Notes under the pieces: model-generated
What the model saw: only the letters and a program-made list of their open reading frames with translations
What the model was told of the DNA's origin: nothing
The model's database searches: none
Assembly (NCBI RefSeq): GCF_947503375.1
Contig: NZ_CANNDQ010000001.1
Coordinates: forward strand, 649,678 to 713,677
Direction of reading: 5' to 3'
DNA from: an uncultured Psychroserpens sp.
GTDB lineage: Bacteria > Bacteroidota > Bacteroidia > Flavobacteriales > Flavobacteriaceae
DNA length: 64,000 nucleotides
Translations under genes and position numbers: made by a program
Shown here: one piece after another, positions 7,023-16,143 of the stretch
Layout of the letters: each line of letters starts with the position of its first letter
Numbering within the stretch: the stretch's first letter is position 1

Positions 7023-9350
7023 TTATCTATATTTTAATATTTTCTCAACCAATATAAAATTTTCGGTTTTTAATTTCAAAAAATACAATCCATTTGAAAG
7101 ATCTTCAATATTGATAATATTTTGTGGTTTAATCTCTTTTACTTTTTTCCCTTCTAAGCTAAATATCTCTATCGAAAGAATTTCTAAATACATAGAACTT
7201 GATATATTAATACTACCATCTGTCGGGTTTGGATAAATAGAAATATCCACTTGCTCGTTTATTTCAATATCAGAAAGTGTAGGGACACAATCTATGTTAT
7301 TCAAAATATCATCCGAAATAGGGTTAATTGCATTTCCATTAATAATTAATTCGCCTTGTATACCATCGTTTTCCAACAAAGCAAATAAACCGCAAAAATC
7401 AATCAACGAATTATTATCTTGAATAATAACATCTCCACCTACATAGGTTAAATTCTCTATTCCATTTAAATTTGTTATTTCAGTATCATAAATAACTAGA
7501 TTTCCATCAATAGAAAGTACTGTTTCTAAACCATCAAGTGTTGTTATTGGATCATTACTATATTGTCTGCCTTCAAAGAAAGAACCAATAACAACATCAA
7601 GGTTGAAACTATTAAATTGATTAGATACTAAACTTAGAAATTGTGTTCCAGTCAAAATAGTAATTATAGTATTAGAAACATTGAAATAGTTATTAAAAGA
7701 ATAAGGAGCTGAAAAATTCTCTTTTAATAATTCACAATTAGGTGTTTCAAGATTAGTTAATGACCTCCCCGTTTCAAGAAGTTCCTTAACTGTATGAGTA
7801 ATAATTCCTCCACCTTCAGTATAATCAACAAAGAGATAATCATAAATGTTTTTGTAAAGTGTTGAATGTAAATGAACGTTCTCTATACCCGAACCTCCAA
7901 TTTTTCCTATTAATTGATTTTTACTTACAATCGAATCTTCATATATATCAGGCCTAATATTTTGAAGGTGAGCAAACCTTATAGCAAATGTTTTATCTTC
8001 ATTTGATTGTATTATTATTTGTTTCGCGTAAGAACCTCCTTCAGGATTGAACCCACAGCTATTACTTTCATGCTCAGATACTATTTTTATAACTTTTCCA
8101 TTAAATGGGGCTCTTAGGTCTTTTCCACATGCCAAATTAAGTTTCCAATTATACCAGTCCTGAGCATTTCCATCTAAGCAGTTATGTGCTGTACTAAGGT
8201 TCAATGTAAACCAACCATCAGTTTCACTTGAAGTTCCTTGCATTGGAAAATCGATACTGGAAATACCCTCATCAACAAACCCCATTGAATCATAATAATT
8301 TATTGGTTGAATAGTAAAAATATTAGAATACTCAATAATAGTATTTCCATTTATTATAGCTTCTAATCTAACAATAAACTCAGTTGGTGCTGTTACAATA
8401 GGTGTAGTCCAAATTATCCCTTTGTTGATAGCATTATATTGGTAACTTCCATCCTCAACCCAAGTATTACCACCATCAGAGGAAAATGAAATATCAATTG
8501 GGTAGTTATGAGGAATCCCAACTCCATCAAGTGTTTTCAAATCAACATTACCAACTACGAAATAACTGTTTTCTAAAGGATAAGTAATATCCAAATTAGG
8601 TGATAGGTTGGTGCAATTTCCATTGGAAATATCATCCATAGTAGGATCATAACCATTAAAGGCTACGTCATATAATCCTGAATGGATATTATTATTAAAA
8701 TACCCGAATAGAGCACAAAAGTCACTGAGATATAAATTATTTTTAATTCTTATATCATCTATTGAATCCAAGTTTTCAAGACCACTTAAACTAGTTATAG
8801 ACGTACTTGAATTACCAGCTCCATTATTGAATAAGTATAGAAAATTCAATGATACTAAATTTTCAAGACCATGAAGTGTTTTAATTTCTGATGATTGAAT
8901 TACTAAACTGCCAGGCAAAGAAGTAATTCCCTCCAATCCCTCCAAAGATTCGAGACCATTGGCACCTAACACATAAATAGAATTACCTATGAATACTAAA
9001 TTTTCCAGCTCTTTCAAATCCTTTAATCCAGAGGAACGTATATCTAAAAAATTCCCTATAGAAACCAAATTATTAAACCCGTCTAATGATTCTAAATAAG
9101 GATTTCCAAAGATTTCAAGGTTATTTGATATTGATGAAATAGTATTTAATGCCGTCAAATCTGTTATGTCAGAATCTGGTAAATATGATGCTATCCTTAG
9201 AGAACCATTGATATCTGTATAAGAGGAAACTCCAAAATCATCAATTTCTGACTGTGTTGTCAATAATACATCTCCCTGATATATGTTTTGAGAATACATA
9301 AAAAAAGTGTGGAGAAAGACGAAAAAAAAGGAAAAACATCTCATAAACAT
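7023..9350 (-). CDS. T9SS-secreted M23-like protein with leucine-rich-type repeats
   Basis: About 775 residues from the chosen start, a Met just before a hydrophobic signal peptide; an earlier in-frame Met lies at 9419. The order is: signal peptide; receptor-L/LRR-like repeats (recurring LEN/SLDG/NLV units); an Ig-like segment; an M23 metallopeptidase-like domain with HNCLD (HxxxD) and VHLH (HxH) as zinc ligands; a second short repeat block; and a C-terminal T9SS sorting domain (VDISIYPNPTDGSINI, ending in KILKYR). It would be exported by T9SS and act at or outside the cell surface on peptidoglycan-like substrates. The spacing after HxxxD is longer than usual for M23, so catalytic activity is not certain. 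Confidence 0.75.
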   Translation of the reverse strand: MFMRCFSFFFVFLHTFFMYSQNIYQGDVLLTTQSEIDDFGVSSYTDINGSLRIASYLPDSDITDLTALNTISSISNNLEIFGNPYLESLDGFNNLVSIGNFLDIRSSGLKDLKELENLVFIGNSIYVLGANGLESLEGLEGITSLPGSLVIQSSEIKTLHGLENLVSLNFLYLFNNGAGNSSTSITSLSGLENLDSIDDIRIKNNLYLSDFCALFGYFNNNIHSGLYDVAFNGYDPTMDDISNGNCTNLSPNLDITYPLENSYFVVGNVDLKTLDGVGIPHNYPIDISFSSDGGNTWVEDGSYQYNAINKGIIWTTPIVTAPTEFIVRLEAIINGNTIIEYSNIFTIQPINYYDSMGFVDEGISSIDFPMQGTSSETDGWFTLNLSTAHNCLDGNAQDWYNWKLNLACGKDLRAPFNGKVIKIVSEHESNSCGFNPEGGSYAKQIIIQSNEDKTFAIRFAHLQNIRPDIYEDSIVSKNQLIGKIGGSGIENVHLHSTLYKNIYDYLFVDYTEGGGIITHTVKELLETGRSLTNLETPNCELLKENFSAPYSFNNYFNVSNTIITILTGTQFLSLVSNQFNSFNLDVVIGSFFEGRQYSNDPITTLDGLETVLSIDGNLVIYDTEITNLNGIENLTYVGGDVIIQDNNSLIDFCGLFALLENDGIQGELIINGNAINPISDDILNNIDCVPTLSDIEINEQVDISIYPNPTDGSINISSSMYLEILSIEIFSLEGKKVKEIKPQNIINIEDLSNGLYFLKLKTENFILVEKILKYR

Positions 9351-9559
9351 GAAGGGATTTAATTTAAACAAAAAAAAACGTTGTCGACTAATAATCAGGG
9401 AGATATTATAAATATACAAACTTTATCCAATAAAGTTTTTAAATTCTATAATTATAATTTTCAATTACAAATTCTGTCCTTTAGATAAAAATATCCTAAG
9501 TCGTAGTGCGCTACTTTTAGGACATTTTTTGGTCACGCTAACCCAAGTCGAGATCTTTT

Positions 9560-9643
9560 GGGACAGCGTTGGGACAGCGTTGCAAGATTGCTTTTGCACA
9601 GTTCAACTGTGAAAAGCGATCTTGGCAATAGGGATTCCCTATT
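9560..9643. other. Candidate oriT: tandem repeat plus long dyad
   Basis: Seen directly: an 11-bp unit GGGACAGCGTT occurs twice in exact tandem (9560-9570 and 9571-9581). It is followed by a 42-nt dyad (9583-9624) with arms CAAGATTGCTTTT-G-CACAGTT and its near-perfect complement (one bulge, one T/C change). A 7-bp hairpin AATAGGG/CCCTATT follows at 9627-9643. Direct repeats next to dyads are typical of transfer origins, and the relaxase gene lies 0.6 kb away. A terminator or recombination site is the alternative. Confidence 0.4.
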
Positions 9644-9669
9644 TGCATTTACCCTTTTACGAAAAGAAA

Positions 9670-9692
9670 ACAGGAACTGTAATAGTTCCTGT
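9670..9692 (-). terminator. Terminator of the mobilization operon
   Basis: ACAGGAACT and AGTTCCTGT form a perfect 9-bp stem with a 5-nt loop. On the minus strand it is followed by a T-rich tail. It lies 27 bp after the last minus-strand gene (stop 9719). Confidence 0.75.
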
Positions 9693-9718
9693 CTTGTTTT
9701 AATTTAAAAAATTTGTTC

Positions 9719-10219
9719 TTAAAGTTCTTGATCCATTTCACTATCGTAAGCCTTGTCCTTATTCAGTTCTGAGAGTCGTTGTGTGTTTTTTAAGGCTGAG
9801 ACCCAATCTGCGTCATTCCCTTCCTTCTCATGAAATACATTCGGAGCGATAAGACTAAAGCCTTCATAGTAACAATATCTTAGATTTACAGGTTCTTCCT
9901 TTAAAAGTGTTTTTATAAACTCAGGATTATCTTTCACGTTGTAATAGAATGATTTTCCAGAAGCAACGATTCCATTACAAAAACGATTAAAGACTTCCCT
10001 TGAAGAATAAAAACCTAGTACTTGGGCTGTCTTTATAATCTCAAAACTATCAAGTGTCCTTCGAAGTTCAATAAGTCGTAACTGAAAACCAACGACATCT
10101 TTGACTTGTTTTTTCTTTAGTTGATCATGTAGAAATTCATCGTAAGCTATATCATCCTCTAGAGTATGATGCTTCAAAGTCATTTCAATAACATCCCAAA
10201 ATTGTTGTTCTTCCGTCAT
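9719..10219 (-). CDS. Hypothetical protein downstream of the relaxase
   Basis: 166 residues, acidic and largely helical, without signal peptide or membrane segment. It follows the relaxase gene by 40 bp on the same strand and precedes a terminator, so it is probably the last gene of the mobilization operon. No family is recognised; a cytoplasmic accessory or cargo role is possible. Confidence 0.6.
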   Translation of the reverse strand: MTEEQQFWDVIEMTLKHHTLEDDIAYDEFLHDQLKKKQVKDVVGFQLRLIELRRTLDSFEIIKTAQVLGFYSSREVFNRFCNGIVASGKSFYYNVKDNPEFIKTLLKEEPVNLRYCYYEGFSLIAPNVFHEKEGNDADWVSALKNTQRLSELNKDKAYDSEMDQEL

Positions 10220-10259
10220 AGCTTTTAGTATTTGAATTATATCATAACAAAAGTGTACG

Positions 10260-11159
10260 CTAACGTTCCATATCTTGTTCTCTAACTTTTTTAGATTGCT
10301 GATGTTTTAAGTTTTGCAAACGGTTTTGTGCTTTTGTTTTCTCCATTGTAATACGCTCAGGTTCGAAACCCAAGGTTTTTAAGCGATAGCGTCTTCGAAG
10401 TCCATGGACACCAACGATCTTTCCATCTCTGGAATAAAGCTTTAATCCAGCTTTTTCAAATTCACTATAATGAACTTTCTCGCTTCTCTGTTTAGAAAAT
10501 ACTTCAACGAGTTTCATTTGAATCTGTTGCCTTTCACTACGCTTTCCTCTAAGATTCAGCTCCCTTTCGATATCAAGTTGTAACATCTGTACTTTTTTTT
10601 TCGAATGGTTAACCTTGCTATTCGTAAGTCCTAATTCTTTGTCCTGCCAAGCTTCCATACGAGTCTTTACCTCTTTGAACTCTTTTCTGGTTAGTCTAAT
10701 AGGTTTGCCCGTGGCAAATTCCAAGGCACTAATGACATTATGGATATGAAGATGCTCCTTGTCTGAATGCATTGAACTTATGACCATAGCATTCGGAGCA
10801 CGCTCTTTGGTATATTTACGTGCAATTTTTAGAAGTACCTTCTTTGGAAGATGTTTGGTGTCTTCTTTATGAAAGGATATGATCTCGTGATAGGCACGAT
10901 TGGCATTCTTACGCTTAATAAGACGCTTTGATTCATTGGATTCAAACGAATCTATAATATTCTCAATTCGCTTATTTAAAAGCAATGAGCGCTTGTACTG
11001 ATCTGTTTCACTATTGATGATCTTTTCAAACTGCCTATCCAATCTTATATAGCGGTTCATAGTGAAGCCAACATCATTTTGATCGTCTTTTGTTAGGATA
11101 TAGCGAATGGTATTCTCCAGTGCTTTTTTTGACTTAATACTCTTTGACTTTATGATCAT
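10260..11159 (-). CDS. Mobilization relaxase (MOBP/MobA-like)
   Basis: 299 residues. The relaxase metal-binding motif HSDKEHLHIHN is visible near residue 133 (HxDxxHxHxH pattern) followed by S. A likely catalytic Tyr lies in the N-terminal third, and the C-terminus is basic and suited to DNA binding. The protein would nick the transfer origin of the element and lead the strand to the coupling protein. It follows a small accessory gene by 3 bp, in an operon with the VirD4-like ATPase. Family assignment by the histidine triad is solid; the subfamily is less certain. Confidence 0.85.
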   Translation of the reverse strand: MIIKSKSIKSKKALENTIRYILTKDDQNDVGFTMNRYIRLDRQFEKIINSETDQYKRSLLLNKRIENIIDSFESNESKRLIKRKNANRAYHEIISFHKEDTKHLPKKVLLKIARKYTKERAPNAMVISSMHSDKEHLHIHNVISALEFATGKPIRLTRKEFKEVKTRMEAWQDKELGLTNSKVNHSKKKVQMLQLDIERELNLRGKRSERQQIQMKLVEVFSKQRSEKVHYSEFEKAGLKLYSRDGKIVGVHGLRRRYRLKTLGFEPERITMEKTKAQNRLQNLKHQQSKKVREQDMER

Positions 11160-11162
11160 TAT

Positions 11163-11609
11163 CTATGGGTTTATAAATTGTTCAAATGATTCTTCTAATG
11201 TTTCAAAACGCTCTAGAATTTGATGTATCAGTTCAGAGTTTACATTGTCCAGAAGTTCTTCTGTGAGTGATATCAGTTTCATCAGTTGTAAATGCAACTT
11301 TGATAGTTGTTCTTGGTTATTAAATAAGTTGTCATTGGACTCAAGTTCCCTATCTATAATCTGATATAAAAACTTAGAGATGGAGAGCTCTCCTCTTTTT
11401 GTATCTATGAGCTGTAAACGTTCTTTGTCAAAACCAAGGGTAAACTCTTTTCTGAGGTTTCGTTTCTGGCGTCTGTAGTTTTTGTAATAGCGTTTCCAAT
11501 AGGTCCGTTTGGTCTTCTTAACCTTCTCATGACTTGGATTTGAAACTAAGGACAGTTCTTCTTCAAGATATTCATGAACTGATTTATATGGAAACGCTTC
11601 ACTACTCAT
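11163..11609 (-). CDS. Mobilization accessory protein (MobC-like)
   Basis: 148 residues, strongly charged. The middle has a ribbon-helix-helix-like strand and helix pair (LGFDKERLQLIDTKRGELS, then ISKFLYQIIDREL), and the end is a coiled-coil-like helix. Small proteins directly before relaxases commonly bind the transfer origin and assist nicking. Its start overlaps the previous gene's stop by one base, and the relaxase follows by 3 bp. Confidence 0.65.
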   Translation of the reverse strand: MSSEAFPYKSVHEYLEEELSLVSNPSHEKVKKTKRTYWKRYYKNYRRQKRNLRKEFTLGFDKERLQLIDTKRGELSISKFLYQIIDRELESNDNLFNNQEQLSKLHLQLMKLISLTEELLDNVNSELIHQILERFETLEESFEQFINP

Positions 11610-11971
11610 TAGCGTTCTATTTCGTTGTCTTGACCTTCTTTAGACTTAGCTTTGTCTAACTCAGATATCCTATTCTTTTGGATGATTTGGCTCGATGGAA
11701 TCTCCTTAAAAGCAATATCTCTCTCAATACCAAGTCCTAAAGGACTTGTTAACGCTTCAAGCTCATCTATAGAGAATCCTCCCCATTCATCTACAAAAAA
11801 TCCAGTGACATAACCAAAACAAACATTGGTCTCTGGGTCATACTCCGATGCATACCAAGTTCCAGATCCGCATGGATCAAAAAACTTGGCTATAAATATT
11901 GGGTCTTTAACATTGGACTGATCTCCAATCTCTTTAAAACGTTCTTTAAGTTCTTTTGTAATTAGTTTCAT
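11609..11971 (-). CDS. DUF2958-type protein
   Basis: 120 residues. The pattern FDPCGSGTWYASEYDPE, a GYVTG segment and GLGIERDIAF match the conserved core of DUF2958 proteins, found on plasmids and integrative elements with no known function. It lies between the coupling ATPase and the MobC-like gene, overlapping both by a few bases, so it belongs to the mobilization operon. Confidence 0.75.
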   Translation of the reverse strand: MKLITKELKERFKEIGDQSNVKDPIFIAKFFDPCGSGTWYASEYDPETNVCFGYVTGFFVDEWGGFSIDELEALTSPLGLGIERDIAFKEIPSSQIIQKNRISELDKAKSKEGQDNEIER

Positions 11972-13416
11972 GATTTCTGTATATTTAATTGCTGTTCATT
12001 CTCGTTTCTATATGGCGACAAATCGATATACTGAATTGAGTAATCAACCTTATCATTCGTATCGTCTTGAGGTTTCATAGCTAATCGCTTTTTGAGTTTC
12101 GATTGCTTGTATGCTGGAATGATTTTAACCTTTAATGGTTTCTGACCATTGGGAATAACCAGTATCTTATTATCCAATTCCCTGATCTCATTGGCGTACA
12201 TCAGAGGTCGAGTCTTTTTCTGTTTCGAAGTCTTATCCTCGTAGGTGTAGCTCCCCAGTAATTTTTCAAGTTCAAATGCCTTTTTGTCCTGTCCTCCGTA
12301 GTAGCATTTTACAAAGCAGTTCCCAAGGATATTATCCTTGAGCTCTTTGTAAGGACTTAAAAGGGATTCGTCTTGGAGCACAATAAGCTGTGGTATCTTG
12401 AACTTACGACTGTTACTTATGGTGTTACTGTAATCAGGAAGCCCTCCTATGAGAGTTGAGAACTCATCCAAAACCATCATTATATCTAGGTCATTTTCAC
12501 TTGGAAGCTTTGAAAAAGCAAAGCGATAAAATGATTGAAATACCAAAGACACCATTGGAGCATATAGTTTAGTATCACTCACTGGCGATTGAATAAAAAG
12601 TATATGCTGCTTTTCTCTAAACGCCTCAAATGAAATATTAGTCACTGAAGTGATGTCAGCTAGTACTGGATTATCCCCGAGCCAAGACAAGGCAGATAAT
12701 GCTGTCGCCGTTATGGATTTTAAAGTGCGCTCAGAATTTCCGGCTAGAGCAAGGAATTTCGACCATACATCTTCAGAAGCTTTATCTGCAAATAGCCTTT
12801 CAATAACATCAGGTGAACCCTGGTATTCCAATAAAAGCCTATAAACATTTCCAAGATTGGCATGAATACGAGGTTCAGATTCCAAAACATATTTAATAAA
12901 AAGAGACAGACAATCCTCCCCAGAGGTGGAGAAGAAATCGGTTTCCTTGGAGACACTTCCCATCAGCGTCTTTGACACTTTTCTAATTGCCGCCTTGTTA
13001 TTGTGGCAACCATCAAGCGGATTGAGATATACTCCTCTTTTTTGAGTGAGGTTCATAATAAGAGGAATAGCTCCCTTACTTTTTAGATATGGAACCGTTT
13101 TGGATAACTCAGAAGAGTTATCATTAACGACCATTGAGGAATTGCTGTTCATCAGTGTTGGGTATATATGAACCTGAGTTTTTCCCTTTCCGCTTCCAGC
13201 CACAACGCACATGTTTTGTCTACTGGTTTTTAAATCCAAAAATCGTTTACCGTCCACACACCATCCTTTATTGCTTTTTGAGATGAGCTTACTTGGATTT
13301 CCAAACTCGGCGTTGACACTATGGTCTTTTTGAGTCAGATCATCAAATATCTCTGAGATAAAAGTACCGATACCCCCTAATGACTCTACTGCGATATCTA
13401 TAATTGATTTTATCAT
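11968..13416 (-). CDS. VirD4/TraG-type coupling ATPase
   Basis: 482 residues. Walker A is GSGKGKT (about residue 74) and Walker B is IMMVLDEFSTLIGG, followed by a sensor region with LIVLQDESLL, matching type IV coupling proteins. These hexameric motors deliver the relaxase-DNA complex to a secretion channel. The N-terminal membrane region usual for the family is nearly absent: only about 25 residues precede the core. The two membrane proteins encoded upstream may replace it (inference). It overlaps the DUF2958 gene by 4 bp. Confidence 0.85.
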   Translation of the reverse strand: MIKSIIDIAVESLGGIGTFISEIFDDLTQKDHSVNAEFGNPSKLISKSNKGWCVDGKRFLDLKTSRQNMCVVAGSGKGKTQVHIYPTLMNSNSSMVVNDNSSELSKTVPYLKSKGAIPLIMNLTQKRGVYLNPLDGCHNNKAAIRKVSKTLMGSVSKETDFFSTSGEDCLSLFIKYVLESEPRIHANLGNVYRLLLEYQGSPDVIERLFADKASEDVWSKFLALAGNSERTLKSITATALSALSWLGDNPVLADITSVTNISFEAFREKQHILFIQSPVSDTKLYAPMVSLVFQSFYRFAFSKLPSENDLDIMMVLDEFSTLIGGLPDYSNTISNSRKFKIPQLIVLQDESLLSPYKELKDNILGNCFVKCYYGGQDKKAFELEKLLGSYTYEDKTSKQKKTRPLMYANEIRELDNKILVIPNGQKPLKVKIIPAYKQSKLKKRLAMKPQDDTNDKVDYSIQYIDLSPYRNENEQQLNIQKS

Positions 13417-13429
13417 TTCTATTTTATTT

Positions 13430-13582
13430 TTAGATTAAAAACTTGTCCGTCATCTTAGCAACAAAGCCAGAGAGAACTTCTACTATTTTGGCTACTGCAT
13501 AAAGACATAGAAGCAGAAGTTTCCAGAGGCCTTTAAGCAGGTATTTGATTGCCGAAACAAATACACTTCCTTTTGTTTTCAT
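13430..13582 (-). CDS. 50-residue membrane-associated protein in the mob operon
   Basis: A short reading frame of 50 residues in the 170-bp gap between the coupling ATPase and the lipoprotein gene, on the same strand with 13 and 5 bp spacing. It has a basic start, one hydrophobic/amphipathic stretch (LLKGLWKLLLLCLYAVAKIV) and a basic tail. Tight spacing on both sides and lack of any other explanation for the gap support a real gene. A membrane anchor for the nearby ATPase is possible but not shown. Confidence 0.6.
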   Translation of the reverse strand: MKTKGSVFVSAIKYLLKGLWKLLLLCLYAVAKIVEVLSGFVAKMTDKFLI

Positions 13583-13587
13583 GAATT

Positions 13588-14292
13588 TCAAATTTTAGAA
13601 GTGAAGCTGATTCGTATTCCTAGCTCCTTGAATATGGATGCGTACAGTTCTGAGAACATCAAGAAGTCACTATCCTGATGGGTAGTTGAAGGCTGATAAA
13701 CTACCAACACTTCAATATTTGGATTATGGCGCTCAATACCCATGGATTCCTTTAAGAATAAGTCCCTTACTTTTTCGGGTGAATCCTTTATGAGTTTAAG
13801 ATCATTATTCTTGTAAACTGAGAACCAATTTGGATGGTTTTCCTTCAAATCAGAAAAGACATAAAGGATAGACTTTTGCTCTTTGTAAGCTTGTAAGATT
13901 TCGAGCTCTTGAACTAATGGTCTCCAAATAGATGAATATTGACCTTTGGAATAGTCCTTGGGCTTATTCAAGATCTGCTCAACATCCTGTTTGAAAATAG
14001 AAACCAATTGTCTACGTTCAAGTTCATTTCCCAGCATTGAATGCTCGCTTTCAATAGAAGTCTCATCTCGCTCGTTGAGAGTCAAACTATTGATCGTTCC
14101 ATATCTGAACATAGCAGATTGCCACATATCATTTTCAAAACCATAGGCACTGGTGAGGTTCTTGTAATCAACCTTTGCGATAAAATCAGTTTCGGTCGTA
14201 TCTTCCAAAACAGATATAATCTGTCCATCTAGATTGGAACTAGAACAGTTAGCAAGCATTAATAGTAACATTATGTATATTGAATTTTTCAT
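13588..14292 (-). CDS. Lipoprotein with VWA-like fold, mob operon
   Basis: 234 residues. The signal has lipobox LANC at about residue 16. The mature part alternates beta and helix with a segment KSILYVFSDLKEN that resembles the second strand of VWA/Rossmann-like folds, and a later strand NIEVLVVYQP. No full MIDAS motif is visible. The gene is 3 bp downstream of a coiled-coil membrane protein and upstream of the coupling ATPase. It may be an envelope part of the transfer apparatus. Confidence 0.55.
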   Translation of the reverse strand: MKNSIYIMLLLMLANCSSSNLDGQIISVLEDTTETDFIAKVDYKNLTSAYGFENDMWQSAMFRYGTINSLTLNERDETSIESEHSMLGNELERRQLVSIFKQDVEQILNKPKDYSKGQYSSIWRPLVQELEILQAYKEQKSILYVFSDLKENHPNWFSVYKNNDLKLIKDSPEKVRDLFLKESMGIERHNPNIEVLVVYQPSTTHQDSDFLMFSELYASIFKELGIRISFTSKI

Positions 14293-14295
14293 GAT

Positions 14296-15402
14296 CTAGA
14301 ATTTTAAGGTGTTAGTAAATGACGGTAACTGAGGAATATCATGTTCAAAGAACTTAGGTGTCTTTCCATCTGAGCGGTAGATACAATTGGTAGAATAGAA
14401 TGTCTTTTGCGAATCCTCAAAGAGACGCTGAACAAGCTCTTGTATATTATTCGAGTAGATAAGGATCTGCTTTCGTGCCAGTTCAGTCTCTGCTTGTTCT
14501 TTTCTAATGGTCAGAATCTCTAATTTTAATGAAGCTACCTTTTGACTTAACGCATCAAGTTCTTCCTTGGTTAGTTTCCATTTGTCCAGAACCTTTCTCT
14601 CAGCACTTGTCAATCGGTGCTGATAAACTGTAATCACACTTACTGCAAAGAAAAATAGGTTCAGACAGGCAAAGTAAAATGGGTTGATACCTTGAGTTTG
14701 GCTCAGCACTCCTTCATTAAAACTAGTTGCTCTGAATATTCCAAGCACATAGAAAATTCCAAAGGCAATAGTAAAAAGGCTAAATAGAATGCCTCGTCTC
14801 TCCCAAAGATTTCTTCCTTTGCTTACCATATTAGGAACTTGCTCGCTGGCAAAGAAAATACTTCCACCTATGGCAATACCAACGATATATGAAGTGATAG
14901 CGTTATATCCCATTGCCATCAGTGCGGCAGAACTGAGAAAAAGATCAACCAAAATGATAAATAGTAAAAACCACCTGATCTTTTTGTAGCGCTTCTCTTT
15001 TTTTAATAATGAATTATCACACTGATCTAGTTCTCTTTTCTTGAGTCGTGCTTCAGTTAGGGTCTTCTCAAGTTCTGTAGACAGCTCTCCTAGCTTTTGA
15101 TCGGCTTCGAGTTTATCTGAAATAATATGGTGCGTTTCGATTTCGGATTGTAGCTCCTGTCTCGCATACATCATCATCTTAGAATAAGCTCCTGAGATCA
15201 CACCTGAATAGACATCCTTCTCGCAGTTTGGCTCTGGTTTATTCGGTTGCATGGTACCAAGGTCTTTTCCCAGTGGAATGGCAACTTCATTTTTAATGAC
15301 TTCATGTTGCTTGTGAAGTTGCTCCTCAAGATCTTCAATCTTATATCTGAAGATGGTGAAGGTATTGTTTGTTCTAACAGTTCTATTTTCTTGTGCTTTC
15401 AT
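14296..15402 (-). CDS. Coiled-coil polytopic membrane protein, mob operon
   Basis: 368 residues: an N-terminal coiled coil (about 15-140), a cluster of four or five membrane segments (about 143-262), then a second coiled coil (about 265-335). This layout suggests a scaffold in the inner membrane. It is the first gene of the run ending at the relaxase. Homologues are common beside Bacteroidota mob genes as far as I can recall, but no named family is claimed. Confidence 0.6.
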   Translation of the reverse strand: MKAQENRTVRTNNTFTIFRYKIEDLEEQLHKQHEVIKNEVAIPLGKDLGTMQPNKPEPNCEKDVYSGVISGAYSKMMMYARQELQSEIETHHIISDKLEADQKLGELSTELEKTLTEARLKKRELDQCDNSLLKKEKRYKKIRWFLLFIILVDLFLSSAALMAMGYNAITSYIVGIAIGGSIFFASEQVPNMVSKGRNLWERRGILFSLFTIAFGIFYVLGIFRATSFNEGVLSQTQGINPFYFACLNLFFFAVSVITVYQHRLTSAERKVLDKWKLTKEELDALSQKVASLKLEILTIRKEQAETELARKQILIYSNNIQELVQRLFEDSQKTFYSTNCIYRSDGKTPKFFEHDIPQLPSFTNTLKF

Positions 15403-15448
15403 TTTTTTGATTTTTAAGGATTAAAAATTTATATATAGCATAAAGAGG

Positions 15449-15471
15449 CACAAGGATTTTCAGTCCTTGTG
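15449..15471. terminator. Hairpin between two minus-strand genes
   Basis: CACAAGGA and TCCTTGTG form a perfect 8-bp stem with a 7-nt loop in the leader of the membrane-protein gene. It could be a weak terminator of the upstream gene or part of a leader or transfer-origin structure. Confidence 0.4.
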
Positions 15472-15531
15472 TTCATTAATTGTTGTCCTGCATTTGTCAT
15501 AATCTTTGATTTTAAAATGTTATTCAATAGT

Positions 15532-15561
15532 AATAGCACTCCTAGACTTAGAAGTGCTATT
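15532..15561 (-). terminator. Hairpin after the TPR-like gene
   Basis: AATAGCACT and AGTGCTATT are perfect inverted copies with a 12-nt loop, starting 3 bp after the stop of the minus-strand gene at 15565. The T tract is poor, so termination strength is uncertain. Confidence 0.5.
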
Positions 15562-15564
15562 GGG

Positions 15565-16011
15565 TTACTTGGTCAATTCTGACATCAACCATTTAATAGA
15601 ATCATTGTTTGGATAAAGCATTATTGCATTTGCAGCTATGCTAAAAGCCAAAGATTCGTAATCATTACGTTGATGGTTACACCAAACAGCATCACTTAAT
15701 CTAAAAGCTGATTCAGCATATTTGAAATGGTACTTTGGATTTCTTACAAACTTTCTGTTATTCCTTGCGATGTCGAAAACTTTCTTAAAGCACAAATGGG
15801 CTTTTGCATAATTCTCTAAAGAAGAGTTAATCTTTGCGGATAAGTAAAAAAACTTGCCCTTTAGGTATTTTGAGTACATTAAAATACCTGAATCATCCGA
15901 ATTGAAATTCTTTAATTCTTCGAATGCATTTTGCATTCTTACTAAGTTGCCTGATTTAATTTCTGCATTAAGCTTTTTAAGGAAATTAAATTGTTCTTTG
16001 TTTACATTCAT
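15565..16011 (-). CDS. Helical TPR-like hypothetical protein
   Basis: 148 residues, all helical, with a repeating pattern (YAKAHLCFKKVFDIA, then AESAFRLSDAVW) that resembles tetratricopeptide-type helical pairs. No signal peptide. It is divergent from the NACHT gene with 132 bp between them, so it could be a partner or regulator of that defence gene, but it may equally be unrelated. Confidence 0.6.
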   Translation of the reverse strand: MNVNKEQFNFLKKLNAEIKSGNLVRMQNAFEELKNFNSDDSGILMYSKYLKGKFFYLSAKINSSLENYAKAHLCFKKVFDIARNNRKFVRNPKYHFKYAESAFRLSDAVWCNHQRNDYESLAFSIAANAIMLYPNNDSIKWLMSELTK

Positions 16012-16143
16012 AACTGTATATTTTTAATGTTATGAAGCAAATACACGGCTTATTAAAACCTTTTTTTTACTTAGGATTCTACTAAGCAAAAGTAATTCCT
16101 ACTATTTCTACTATGGAGATATTTTTTGTAGATTTAGACTACT

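Larger units (their letters stand above)
9420..9718. other. Structured 299-bp intergenic region
   Basis: No gene is visible. The stretch holds an imperfect hairpin at about 9493-9521 followed by a T tract, the tandem repeat and dyad described at 9560-9643, and a minus-strand terminator at 9670-9692. It separates the secreted M23-like gene from the mobilization genes and is therefore a plausible boundary or transfer-origin region. Confidence 0.6.
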
